Shown: piece after piece, positions 43,596-52,041 of the stretch
Position numbering within the stretch: the stretch's first letter is position 1
Layout: every line of letters starts with the position of its first letter
Assembly (NCBI GenBank): GCA_016712345.1
Contig: JADJRH010000001.1
Coordinates: 1,178,001-1,242,000 of the forward strand
Reading direction: 5' to 3'
Length of the DNA stretch: 64,000 nucleotides
Origin: Polyangiaceae bacterium
GTDB lineage: Bacteria; Myxococcota_A; Polyangia; Polyangiales; Polyangiaceae
The notes under the pieces: generated by a model
Database searches by the model: none
What the model was told of the DNA's origin: nothing
What the model saw: only the letters and a program-made list of their open reading frames with translations
Translations under genes and position numbers: made by a program

Positions 43596-43679
43596 CTGCC
43601 CGCGCTCCTCAATAAGTAATTGAAGGCCGCATAATGTGCTCCCGCTGCTGGGGCACTCGCTTTCGAAAAAGCGTTTCTA

Positions 43680-44063
43680 TTACTTCTTGCCGCGTCGCTT
43701 ATCTGAGGCAGCCACTTTTATGGGCGGTTTCGCTTCACCGCCCAACTTTCGCATTGCGCCGCTTTGCAATACAACACGGGGCCTCGCTTTGCGAACAAGG
43801 TCAATGCCTTTGGCTTCAGACATGAGCGTTTCAATTAAACGCTCGCGCATCCAATCAAGCTCTTCGGCGGGCAGGCGTCCCACATAAGGAGCCATAGCCG
43901 CTTCCAATTGCGACTCCAGCCACGGATCCGGGGGAACGCCACCCATGCGTGACACACTACGCCCGCGATGGATCTCGGCCAAATAATCGACCGAAGATTC
44001 ATCTCCTGGGTAACCGCCTTGAGGCAATCGGCTCACGACCCGGAGCACCAGCTGAACCGTCAT
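43680..44063 (-). CDS. Hypothetical protein
   Basis: 127 residues with no recognised family. The central segment APYVGRLPAEELDWMRERLI is predicted amphipathic helix, and the C-terminus is Lys/Arg-rich (SDKRRGKK), suggesting nucleic-acid or membrane-surface contact. It is the first gene of a possible unit with the sigma factor, which starts 84 nt further on, so a regulatory partner is conceivable. The start codon abuts the left end of TIR element copy 2, whose terminal repeat therefore occupies its ribosome-binding region. Confidence 0.55.
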   Translation of the reverse strand: MTVQLVLRVVSRLPQGGYPGDESSVDYLAEIHRGRSVSRMGGVPPDPWLESQLEAAMAPYVGRLPAEELDWMRERLIETLMSEAKGIDLVRKARPRVVLQSGAMRKLGGEAKPPIKVAASDKRRGKK

Positions 44064-44634
44064 GCCAAGACCTGAAACGCTGCGATGTCTTCAACGTCGT
44101 AATCAACACGGAGTTCCCCAGCGGCGCATGCGCCTCATTCGAACGGCGAGTAACTCGTTGCGGTTGAGTTGTCGATGCAGCAGAAAAGAGCCCGTTCTGG
44201 GAGGTCCGGCGACTTGAGATGTCCATCACGTCGCCATCCACCGGTCTCGCCGGTCTCTCGTTTTCGTCGTGGCTGCGCTCGCCACAGAACTCCATCTGGA
44301 GAACCCGACGCGCCACGCTGTTCGCTTTTCCGCTTGGCGACGGGCAAGGGTGTCCCCAAACGTCTCGACAAGACTGGATCCGTGCCTTGCAGAACGTTCC
44401 GCTAAAGGGAAGTTACCTAGGAGTCACGGAGAACACGGGGGGTCACGGAGGATTTCGGTTTGTCGGGCTGCTATGGGTACACATCACCCGCGATCCCGGC
44501 CTGACAGGTGATCGGTTCAGGCTGTGCGAGCCTATTGCAGCCTAAAATACAAAAACTCCGTGGATCTCCGTGATCTCGGTGCCTCCGTGTTGAATTACGG
44601 CGTGTCCGGTGGCGGGGCGTTTCAGGTCGTTGCG
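44064..44634. repeat. Non-coding TIR element, copy 2
   Basis: A 571-bp element. The left arm runs GACCTGAAACGC (44069-44080) to CGTCGTAATCAACACGGAG (44095-44113). The right arm in reverse complement gives CGACCTGAAACGC and GCCGTAATTCAACACGGAG (44583-44634): imperfect terminal inverted repeats of about 45-50 bp. The interior holds the palindrome GGCGCATGCGCC and blocks shared with copy 1, including TCCACCGGTCTCGCCGG, TCTCGTTTTCGTCGTGG and AGGAGTCACGGAG. No transposase is inside. Short frames crossing it are not considered genes. Flanking direct repeats are not obvious. Confidence 0.8.
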
Positions 44635-44668
44635 TGGTGTCAGTAACCCGGGAGTCCGTGACACGACG

Positions 44669-46006
44669 CTACGGTGAAACGCCTTGGGGCGCCATTTCCC
44701 AACGCAATGAATCGCCCATTAACGGAGATATTCGCTTGGGACGCATTGCGTCCAGGCGCATGACATAAAGGCCCGGCCCTTCGCCGGTTTTGCGCGTGGA
44801 GAAAAACGCAATCAATCGCCCGTCGGGACTGCAAGCAGGCGAACTGTTAATGCCCTGATCCTGCGTTAATCGAACAAGCGCCCCACCCGTTTCACCGGTG
44901 GAGAAGAGATCTGTACTGAGCGATGCGCCGGCCGCAATCACCAGTCGAACACCGTCGGGGTGATTGCAGAACGTTGGACTCATTGCAAAGACGCCTTCCG
45001 GCGTAACGGGTTTGTCGTTTACGTATACACGCTGTGTGGCACCTGACAAACCCACAAATGCGAGCGTTCCAGTTGGGGTAAATGTGGGCTCCATCGCAAA
45101 TGGAACCGGTGTTGCCGATTGCAAATGATTCAAGTCCGGGCCTGTATAAAGACCAATGGAGCCGCCCACTCCTATTGAAACTGCAACCTTTGACTTGTCC
45201 TTGTTATATGCAATTCCGTACGCCGACCCTTTTAATGAAACAACCTGGGTTTTCCCGCCTTCGGTTCGCAGGTGATAATCACCATTTTGAGCGCTCGACG
45301 CATAAACCACTTCTTGGTCTTTTCCAAACGCCGGAAAAATAGCCACTTCGTTTTCAGGGCTCACTGCTTTGGCCCCAAAGCCGTCCGCGTCAATCACATA
45401 CACACGGCGCACCTTCCCCGAGCCGGATGCAAATGTCAGGCGACTTGCGAAAGCCCCTTGATGACCTGTTAATGCACCAATCAATGCGTCCGCCATGCGG
45501 TGACTGCCTTTGCGAACATCACCGGCCGGCACAGTGAACGTTTTTTCGAGCACCGCAACGTCACCCGTGCTCGCCAAATACGCTTCACCAATCAGCTCCA
45601 CCACATTGTTTGTTTTGCGGGCAGTCACCCGCACAACCGCTTCAGCACCCTTGTTTTTCCACGCGGCCACATCCACTTTTGAGTCGGGAAGGTAAAGCCC
45701 GTCGGGCGCGGCCGATTCATCCAACAATTCAAACTCGCCAGAGAGGTCCAAATCCCGCCGCACAACACTGCGCAACGTGACATCTTCAATTTCGGGCGAA
45801 ATCGACGGCAAAACGCCTATTTTTGGCAACGCGCGCGCCGAACTTGCCACCACCACCATATTGCCGAGCAGGTCTTTCGGTGCATCGACGCTTTTATTGG
45901 ATGGATTCGATTCGGCCGAGGGAGACTCATTGCCGAGCGGCGCCGCAAAGCCGTGAGCAGCCCATAACGACGCGACGGCAAAAGGGAACAACTTGGCTAA
46001 TCGCAT
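44669..46006 (-). CDS. tolB: Tol-Pal system beta-propeller protein TolB
   Basis: About 445 residues from ATG 46006, with AAGGAG 5 nt upstream. A signal peptide (LAKLFPFAVASLWAAHGFAA) precedes an N-terminal alpha/beta domain (IGVLPSISPEIEDVTLRSVV) and a six-bladed propeller whose blades include VYVIDADGFG, VAIFPAFGKDQEVVYASSAQ and SSPACSPDGRLIAFFSTR. TolB is periplasmic and binds Pal and TolA during outer-membrane constriction. Its start lies inside the last codons of tolA (10-nt overlap). Confidence 0.92.
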   Translation of the reverse strand: MRLAKLFPFAVASLWAAHGFAAPLGNESPSAESNPSNKSVDAPKDLLGNMVVVASSARALPKIGVLPSISPEIEDVTLRSVVRRDLDLSGEFELLDESAAPDGLYLPDSKVDVAAWKNKGAEAVVRVTARKTNNVVELIGEAYLASTGDVAVLEKTFTVPAGDVRKGSHRMADALIGALTGHQGAFASRLTFASGSGKVRRVYVIDADGFGAKAVSPENEVAIFPAFGKDQEVVYASSAQNGDYHLRTEGGKTQVVSLKGSAYGIAYNKDKSKVAVSIGVGGSIGLYTGPDLNHLQSATPVPFAMEPTFTPTGTLAFVGLSGATQRVYVNDKPVTPEGVFAMSPTFCNHPDGVRLVIAAGASLSTDLFSTGETGGALVRLTQDQGINSSPACSPDGRLIAFFSTRKTGEGPGLYVMRLDAMRPKRISPLMGDSLRWEMAPQGVSP

Positions 46007-46845
46007 CGGTGCTCCTTGCAAACGAATGTGAGAGAAATGCGGCTCTGAACAATGTCGGGATAACCGTCGGGCGGTGGAGGCAAACTCTGTCCTTTGGCGC
46101 CTTCCAACGCATTGCGAGCCGCGTTGTCAAACGTCGCGTTGCCACTCGGCGTGAGCGAATATGAACTCACTGTCCGACCGTTATTGATATCGACCGTTGC
46201 ATGAACGCGATATTTTAATAATTCGTCGGCGGAAAGGCCCGAACCTGACACTCGAAACTTTGCAGCAAACCAGGCAATAATTCGCGCCCGATAGAGGTCC
46301 ACAGCGCGCGCTTTTAATGGATCGGTTTCAGTTCCACCCGCTACCCCGTCCGAATGGCCCACTTCAGGAACATTGGCCGCGGCAACGGCCGTTTGCGTGG
46401 GCGCGGGAGCACTGTCTACCTGTTTTGTCACTTCCGCATTGGGAGGTGGAGGTGGAAGCGGCTTGTCCGCCAGCGGAATATCGGGCGGCACAATCGCTTC
46501 TTCGGTTTTTTCGGCTTTTGTGGAGGGCTGCGCCTTTTCTTCCACCCTTGGTTTTGCGCCCTTTTTAATAAAACGATCCGGCAAACGCGTGGGGTCGGGC
46601 TGTCCACCCAATTTTAATAAAGGGGTGTCGAGATCGACAATTGTCATTGCTTGAATAGGAACAATGATCGCTTCTTCGCGCTGACTTTCAATGATTGGCC
46701 GCGCCTCCGCCGACGCCGCCGCTTTTACCCCAATTGCGCTGAGCAATAACAAAAGCGACGCGGCACCGATTGCAATGAGCATATCGGCGGGCGGGTATTC
46801 AACCCAAAACGACGAGGCGGGTGCGGGCGCCGGACGATTGCCCAT
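45997..46845 (-). CDS. tolA: TolA/TonB C-terminal domain protein (TolA)
   Basis: About 282 residues from ATG 46845 with GAGGGG upstream; the frame is open to 46869. One TM helix (MLIAIGAASLLLLLSAIGVK) is followed by a Pro/Lys/Glu-rich periplasmic linker (KADKPLPPPPP-like) shorter than that of E. coli TolA. A TonB_C/TolA-like domain follows, with VDLYRARIIAWFAAKFRV and NGRTVSSYSLTPSGNATFDN. It transfers energy from TolQR to the outer-membrane Pal-TolB pair. The stop overlaps the tolB start. Confidence 0.85.
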   Translation of the reverse strand: MGNRPAPAPASSFWVEYPPADMLIAIGAASLLLLLSAIGVKAAASAEARPIIESQREEAIIVPIQAMTIVDLDTPLLKLGGQPDPTRLPDRFIKKGAKPRVEEKAQPSTKAEKTEEAIVPPDIPLADKPLPPPPPNAEVTKQVDSAPAPTQTAVAAANVPEVGHSDGVAGGTETDPLKARAVDLYRARIIAWFAAKFRVSGSGLSADELLKYRVHATVDINNGRTVSSYSLTPSGNATFDNAARNALEGAKGQSLPPPPDGYPDIVQSRISLTFVCKEHRCD

Positions 46846-46849
46846 GGCG

Positions 46850-47263
46850 TCACCCCTCGGGTTCGACAAGCAGGTTTAATGATGAAACACCCGCCGCGCG
46901 GGCCGCTGCCACAACGCGTGCAACCACGGCGTAACGGGCGTTTTTGTCGGCGCGAATGTAAAGCTCTTTTTCTTTTTGAACGCGCGGATTGTTAAACAAT
47001 TCGTTTTCAATCTTCGCGGTCACGTCGTCTTCGCCGAATAGAATTTTTTCGTCGCGGGTAACCGTCACCACAAGCTTGGAGTCTTTAACAGGGGTGTTTT
47101 GCGCTTCCACATTGGGCAACTCCACATTGAGGCCCGTGGTGAGCAGCGGCGCCGTCACCATAAACACAACAAGCAATACCAACATGACGTCCACAAGGGG
47201 CGTCACATTGATATCTGCGAAGCCGCGCCGTTTACGACCCGTATTGCCGGCTGCCATTCCCAT
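46850..47263 (-). CDS. tolR: TolR/ExbD family biopolymer transport protein
   Basis: 137 residues. The N-terminus FADINVTPLVDVMLVLLVVF carries the conserved Asp of the ExbD/TolR TM helix that conducts protons with TolQ. The periplasmic domain has VELPNVEAQNTPV, LVVTVTRDEKILFGEDDVT and LYIRADKNARYAVVARVVAA. It forms the motor with TolQ and drives TolA. The gene is 45 nt after tolQ, and its stop is 4 nt before tolA. Confidence 0.95.
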   Translation of the reverse strand: MGMAAGNTGRKRRGFADINVTPLVDVMLVLLVVFMVTAPLLTTGLNVELPNVEAQNTPVKDSKLVVTVTRDEKILFGEDDVTAKIENELFNNPRVQKEKELYIRADKNARYAVVARVVAAARAAGVSSLNLLVEPEG

Positions 47264-47308
47264 AACAAACCTCCAACTCCGTTTTCGGCGCCGCCCGACA
47301 CACAGGTG

Positions 47309-48040
47309 TTAAGCGGAAAGCGCCGGAATTGGAGTGCGAACCGCGGCCCTCTCTTTGCGCTTCTCAGGCACGGGGCGCGGCATTTGGCGGCCCGCGGCAA
47401 TGAGTACCCACGTTTCAGAAACCGCCGTCATTCGAGCGACCATATCGTCGGCCCGCTTGGCGAGGGCATTAAACAAGATCACCGCTGGAATGGCTGCGAA
47501 AAGGCCCACCGCCGTTGAAATCAATGCTTCACCGATGGCCGGGGCCACAACGGGCAGGCTCGCGCTTTTTTCACGACCAATGCGCAAAAACGCATCGAGA
47601 ATGCCCCACACTGTTCCAAAGAGGCCGATAAACGGGCCCGCCGAACCAATGGTAGACAACATTCCGAGGAGCGATCCCAGGCGTTGTTCTTCTTTCACAA
47701 GCGCCTGTTTTCCAAGCGCTTCAATCACGTCGCGATCCCCGTCGCGCTTTACCATTTCGCTCACAATGCGGGCGCCCGGAGCATCGGGAAAACGCCGCGC
47801 TACAGCACACAATTGCTCGGGCGACTGCGCTTGCTCGGCCTCCAGCTCAAATGCCTTTTCAGCACTCGCAATGCGCGAAAGCTGCAATGCTTTTAATATT
47901 GCCAATAGCCAAACGCCGCCCGCCATTCCAATCAGGGCCCAATTGACAAACAACACCGGCCCCGACGCATGCAATAAGATCCCAATGGGGTCGAGCGCGT
48001 TGGCCGCAGCGGGAGAAGCAGAATCCAAAGGGTTCGTCAT
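47309..48040 (-). CDS. tolQ: TolQ/ExbB family proton channel protein
   Basis: 243 residues with three TM helices: LFVNWALIGMAGGVWLLAIL, then a cytoplasmic loop, then LLGMLSTIGSAGPFIGLFGT and VVAPAIGEALISTAVGLFAA, the last two being the signature of the MotA/TolQ/ExbB family. It forms the proton-driven motor with TolR. The C-terminal tail is Arg/Lys/Pro-rich. It sits 30 nt downstream of pal on the same strand. Confidence 0.95.
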   Translation of the reverse strand: MTNPLDSASPAAANALDPIGILLHASGPVLFVNWALIGMAGGVWLLAILKALQLSRIASAEKAFELEAEQAQSPEQLCAVARRFPDAPGARIVSEMVKRDGDRDVIEALGKQALVKEEQRLGSLLGMLSTIGSAGPFIGLFGTVWGILDAFLRIGREKSASLPVVAPAIGEALISTAVGLFAAIPAVILFNALAKRADDMVARMTAVSETWVLIAAGRQMPRPVPEKRKERAAVRTPIPALSA

Positions 48041-48070
48041 TGCCTTTAACCGAGTTTCTTGTTTGCGCGG

Positions 48071-48631
48071 TCAGTCCTTGAGGTACACTTCCACTTTGCG
48101 GTCGAGCGCCCAGCCGTATTCATCGGTGCCCGATGCTTCAAAAGCGCCTTTTGAAAGTGTACCCATCCTGTTTTCGGTCACGCCGTGTTGCGACAGGAAG
48201 GTCGCAACGCTGCCGGCGCGTTGCTGGCCGAGGACAATGTTGTACGCAACGCCGCCCCGCGGGTCTGCATGGCCTACCAAACGCAGGCTCGCGCTTGAAA
48301 GAGGCCCTGAAACGAAGCATTTGGCGAGTGCGTTGAGCGCTTCAGCGGCGGTGCCCTCAATCGCCGCCGAGTCGAATGCAAAATGCGCCGTGGGTAGGTT
48401 TCCACACGCTTTGAGAATGCGTTCATCGATCTGAATCGACCCCGACGTGAGCGTCCGCGTGTCCGCTCCGTTGGACCTCGCCGGTGCGTTCATCCATGTG
48501 CCTGTCTGACCCTGTTGAGATTGGTCATCGGCCACGGAATGCGCTGTTTTGAGGGGCGGTTTGGGGCCTTCTTCACAGGCTGTTAGAAAAACCGCCGAAC
48601 CCACTATCGCGGGGACAATCAAGGATCGCAT
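48071..48631 (-). CDS. pal: Peptidoglycan-associated lipoprotein Pal (OmpA family)
   Basis: About 186 residues from ATG 48631. The lipobox is FLTAC (Cys19). A Ser/Gln-rich linker leads into an OmpA_C domain: AHFAFDSAAIEG, LRLVGHADPRGGVAYNIVLG, and QQRAGSVATFLSQHGV, ending in RKVEVYLKD. It ties the outer membrane to peptidoglycan. It is the first gene of the tol cluster, whereas in enterobacteria pal comes last. The divergent glucoamylase gene begins 160 bp away. Confidence 0.92.
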   Translation of the reverse strand: MRSLIVPAIVGSAVFLTACEEGPKPPLKTAHSVADDQSQQGQTGTWMNAPARSNGADTRTLTSGSIQIDERILKACGNLPTAHFAFDSAAIEGTAAEALNALAKCFVSGPLSSASLRLVGHADPRGGVAYNIVLGQQRAGSVATFLSQHGVTENRMGTLSKGAFEASGTDEYGWALDRKVEVYLKD

Positions 48632-48791
48632 GACGTGCTCCACATCGTTCTGAAAAGGGTGCCTTTCCAGCTTGCTTTTCATCGCCTACTACGGAGCGGC
48701 GGGGTGGGCCCAATTTGCGGCGAACGAGACATTCAAGTCGCAATTTTTTGGGCGATGACGGGCACTCGAATTGCACCTATGGTCCACCCTT

Positions 48792-51434
48792 ATGCCGTTC
48801 GCCCGCTCGCACCGCCTGCTCGCATGCACCGTGTCCGCGTTTGCCGCTTTATTAACAGCCACTGCGGCAAACGCCGAGGTGCCCATTGAAACAACATTTT
48901 TCAAATTGCCGTCTTCCAATGGGCACACGGCCATTTTGGTCGACTTGTCGCTTGGAAAAATGACGCACTTCCGAGAGCACCTGGCCGGGTCTGAAGAGCC
49001 TCAGCTCGACGGAGCCGGCAATGAAGTGTGGATTGGCAATCAACCTCAAATGGTCCGCTCGCGCGACGTTCTTTTTGATGCTTTTTTTGGTATTCGCGCC
49101 GCGGGTGACCAACGGTGGCTTCCAGGTGTACCCGTTGAACATAATCAGAGCGGCTACGCCGGGTATGTCGCTGGAAAAACGGGCGGCACCGGCATTGTCA
49201 AAATGGTGCAAAAGGTCGGCGCCCTCACCGCAACTCAATATTACTTTGCCCCGCAAAACTTGGAGCGCGCGGGTTTTGTCATGGCCATGCAGGTCAAAAA
49301 CACAGGCACAGAAAAGGTCACAGGTGTGAGCGCCTTTTCATTGCACAACTACCACCTTGGAACCGGCCGGCCCGACGTAATGGCCGATATCGGTGAAGAA
49401 AACGAAACCGTTATTTTTGAACAGTTCGGTGCAAAAAACGACTTTATTGAAAGGGCATTCGCCGGAGTCACTGTCACACGTGCTCTCGGTCAGGTGGCCC
49501 ATCATGGAGCATCCAACTCCACCACTCCTTCGGCGCAAAATGTGTACTCCATAGTCAATAACGGCGGCTCCGCGAATCTCCCTGATTTTAATGGAATCGG
49601 TGCCACCCAAAACGGCTGGATCACCGCTTATCAATACGACCTGGGCGACCTCGATCCGGGTGAAAGCGCATGGGTAGGTGTTGCGGGTGTACACCATGCC
49701 GACCCGTTCGGTGACGTAACAGCCAAAGGTTGGCTTGATGCCTACGTCGCCGGAAAAAACGCTTCCACTCTTGTGAATGAAGAGGTGGACCTTTGGAAGA
49801 ACATTCAATCAAAACTCAATGTCCCGCAGGGCTTGGATACCGGTGATGAGACGTTGCTCCGCCATTCAGCCGTTATGCTCAGCATGGGCCAAATCAAAGA
49901 CGATAAAGCCTATCTGCGGGAGTGGCTTGATAAAGATGGCACGCCGCGCCAAACGCGATTTGGTGTCATGCCCGGCGGTGTTCCGGCGCAGTTGCCGGCT
50001 GAAATTGTACACAAAGGCAAAGGCGCCATTATTGCCAGTTTGCCACCGGGTGAATGGACGGTTGCGTGGATTCGCGACGGCTCTTATGCGGTGAGCGCTT
50101 TATCGGCCCTCGGTTTGTATAACGAAGCGAAAGACGGCCTCGCGTTTTACCTAAATGCGGAAGCCAATCGCTTTCAAAAGTGGAATGAACTGGCCCCTTA
50201 CAATATGCCGCCGTACCAAATAAGTTTGGTGCGTTATTACGGATTCGGCGTTGAAGAAACAGACTTCAACGACTTTGGGCCCAACTTGGAGTTTGACGGA
50301 TTTGGCCTCTTTTTATGGGCTCTCCACTCCTATGAAACATTGTCGGGCGATACCGCATTCGCCGACGCCAATTGGGATACCATTACCACCAAAATCGCAG
50401 ATGTATTGGTTGCACTCGTTGATCCCGCAACGGGCTTAATTCGCAAAGACTCGTCGATATGGGAAACTCATTGGGCCGGGCGCGAGCGCTCCTGGGCGTA
50501 CACAAGCATTACAGCGGCCCGCGGATTGTGCGACGCCGCCGCCATTGCAGATCGAAAGGGTGACGCCACACTCGCATCGAAATACCGCGACGTGGCCATT
50601 TCATTGCGACAGGCTATTGCAACAAAACTCACCGATCCAAACGGCGCAATTGCCTCCAACCTCGAAGAATTGCAAAGCGGAAGTGGCCACTTCGACGCGG
50701 CGGTGCTCGACGCCATTGCAATGGGCCTATTCCATCCAAAAGGAAAAATCTCCAATGCAACTCTTAAAGCATTGGATACCAATCTGGCTGTTTTCGCCGG
50801 CCCCGGGTGGTCGCGCAACGACGATCGTTATGACCATCAAGGCGGTGTTGATTTAAGCGGATGGGGCAGTGAATATGACAGCGCGGAGTGGGTTGTCACC
50901 GATATGCGCGGTGCGGTTGCCACCTATCTAAACGGCGACATTCAACGCTCGGATCGATTGATTCATTGGGTGCGCGATCAATCCCTCGCAAACTTTTTGG
51001 CCGTTGCCGAAACGTATGAAGAAAACACAGGCCATTACAAATTCAATGCGCCTATGTTGGGCTTTGGGTCCGGTGCGTACGCATTGGCACTTTATGCCCG
51101 CGAAGGTGTACTCACCGATCCGGCGTGCGGCGCGTATTACGACACGGGCGAGGGAGGCTCGGGTGGAAGCGGTGGAAGCGGTGGAAGCGGCGGCTCGGGC
51201 GGGAGCGGCGGATCCACAACGTCATCCACGTCGTCGTCCACGTCATCGTCGGGTGCGGGCGGAAACGGCGGAAACGGCGGCGCAACCTCGGGCGGCGGTG
51301 AAGGGTGCAATTGCCAAGTTGATTCAAATGCGGCGAGCCGCAGAAGCGCCGCGTGGATGCTCGCGATCGCGATCGGCGCCCTTCTTCGCAGGCGAAAAGC
51401 GCGCGCTTGCAGCGACGTGCGCCCTTCGTGTTAA
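48792..51434 (+). CDS. Secreted GH15 glucoamylase with MYXO-CTERM-like sorting tail
   Basis: About 880 residues. A signal peptide (MPFARSHRLLACTVSAFAAL) is followed by an N-terminal beta-sandwich and the (alpha/alpha)6 GH15 domain, with GEWTVAWIRDGSYAVSA, an acid motif NLEFDGFGLFLWALHSYE and IWETHWAGRERSWAYTSITA. It releases glucose from the non-reducing ends of alpha-glucans. The end is a long GGSGGSGG linker, a Thr/Ser run, GCNCQVDSN, a TM helix (AAWMLAIAIGALL) and RRRK: the Cys-TM-Arg pattern of MYXO-CTERM proteins, pointing to surface anchoring. It complements the maltodextrin locus 6.7 kb away. Confidence 0.92.
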   Translation: MPFARSHRLLACTVSAFAALLTATAANAEVPIETTFFKLPSSNGHTAILVDLSLGKMTHFREHLAGSEEPQLDGAGNEVWIGNQPQMVRSRDVLFDAFFGIRAAGDQRWLPGVPVEHNQSGYAGYVAGKTGGTGIVKMVQKVGALTATQYYFAPQNLERAGFVMAMQVKNTGTEKVTGVSAFSLHNYHLGTGRPDVMADIGEENETVIFEQFGAKNDFIERAFAGVTVTRALGQVAHHGASNSTTPSAQNVYSIVNNGGSANLPDFNGIGATQNGWITAYQYDLGDLDPGESAWVGVAGVHHADPFGDVTAKGWLDAYVAGKNASTLVNEEVDLWKNIQSKLNVPQGLDTGDETLLRHSAVMLSMGQIKDDKAYLREWLDKDGTPRQTRFGVMPGGVPAQLPAEIVHKGKGAIIASLPPGEWTVAWIRDGSYAVSALSALGLYNEAKDGLAFYLNAEANRFQKWNELAPYNMPPYQISLVRYYGFGVEETDFNDFGPNLEFDGFGLFLWALHSYETLSGDTAFADANWDTITTKIADVLVALVDPATGLIRKDSSIWETHWAGRERSWAYTSITAARGLCDAAAIADRKGDATLASKYRDVAISLRQAIATKLTDPNGAIASNLEELQSGSGHFDAAVLDAIAMGLFHPKGKISNATLKALDTNLAVFAGPGWSRNDDRYDHQGGVDLSGWGSEYDSAEWVVTDMRGAVATYLNGDIQRSDRLIHWVRDQSLANFLAVAETYEENTGHYKFNAPMLGFGSGAYALALYAREGVLTDPACGAYYDTGEGGSGGSGGSGGSGGSGGSGGSTTSSTSSSTSSSGAGGNGGNGGATSGGGEGCNCQVDSNAASRRSAAWMLAIAIGALLRRRKARACSDVRPSC

Positions 51435-51466
51435 AAGCGCCTTTTAAACTGCAAGGAGTTTTGAAA

Positions 51467-51901
51467 ATGGGCCTGTCCGAAGTCCTCAAGGACGACGCCA
51501 AAAAGAACGCGATCGTGACTGACTGCTGCACGCTTCTCGATGAAGAAGTGTCTTCCAAAGGCGGCCTTTCGGGCATGGCGGTCAAAGCGGGTTACGCCGC
51601 GGTAAAGGGCATCAAACCGGGATTTATCAAGCACACCGTTGAAGTGCTCCTCCCCGAGTTCAGCGAAAAGCTCGACCCGATCTGGGAAGAAGCGAAGAAG
51701 ACGAGCAACCCCGGCTCGCACCTGCTTTCAAACAAGAGCCGCGTTGCCGACGCGCTCCTTGCTGTTACCGACGCGCGCGCCGCGCGATCCAACAAAGGCA
51801 CGGTGAAGAGCTTTTATGAAAAGCTCCGCCCCTCTGCGAAAAAGAACGTGGAAGAGGCTATGCCGCGCCTCGTGAAACTCCTCGAAAAACACCTCAAGTA
51901 A
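51467..51901 (+). CDS. DUF6918-like conserved hypothetical protein
   Basis: 144 residues from ATG 51467 with AAGGAG upstream. It is all helical: MGLSEVLKDDAKKNAIVTDC, DEEVSSKGGLSGMAVKAGYA, then AVKGIKPGFIKHTVEVLLPE and a Lys-rich C-terminus. The sequence matches my memory of the DUF6918 family found in actinobacteria and myxobacteria, which has no known function; this is unverified. It has no signal peptide, so it is cytoplasmic. It begins about 33 nt after the glucoamylase stop but has its own RBS. Confidence 0.72.
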   Translation: MGLSEVLKDDAKKNAIVTDCCTLLDEEVSSKGGLSGMAVKAGYAAVKGIKPGFIKHTVEVLLPEFSEKLDPIWEEAKKTSNPGSHLLSNKSRVADALLAVTDARAARSNKGTVKSFYEKLRPSAKKNVEEAMPRLVKLLEKHLK

Positions 51902-52041
51902 AAGCGTACACAATGCCCACCCCCGCCCGCCGCGCCGGGTGAGCGCCCACACATTGCGTACACATTTGCACCCCATCCCTCCCACACAATGCCCCGCGGC
52001 GGGCTGCCCGCCCAAGCGTCGCGTTCCGCGCCGCGGGCGGG

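Noticed and set aside
44169..44545. Open frames within TIR element copy 2
   Set aside because: They are not conserved in copy 1 and lack start signals or similarity to transposases.
48771..51434. Treating the glucoamylase as part of the Tol operon
   Set aside because: It is on the opposite strand, divergent from pal with its own upstream region.
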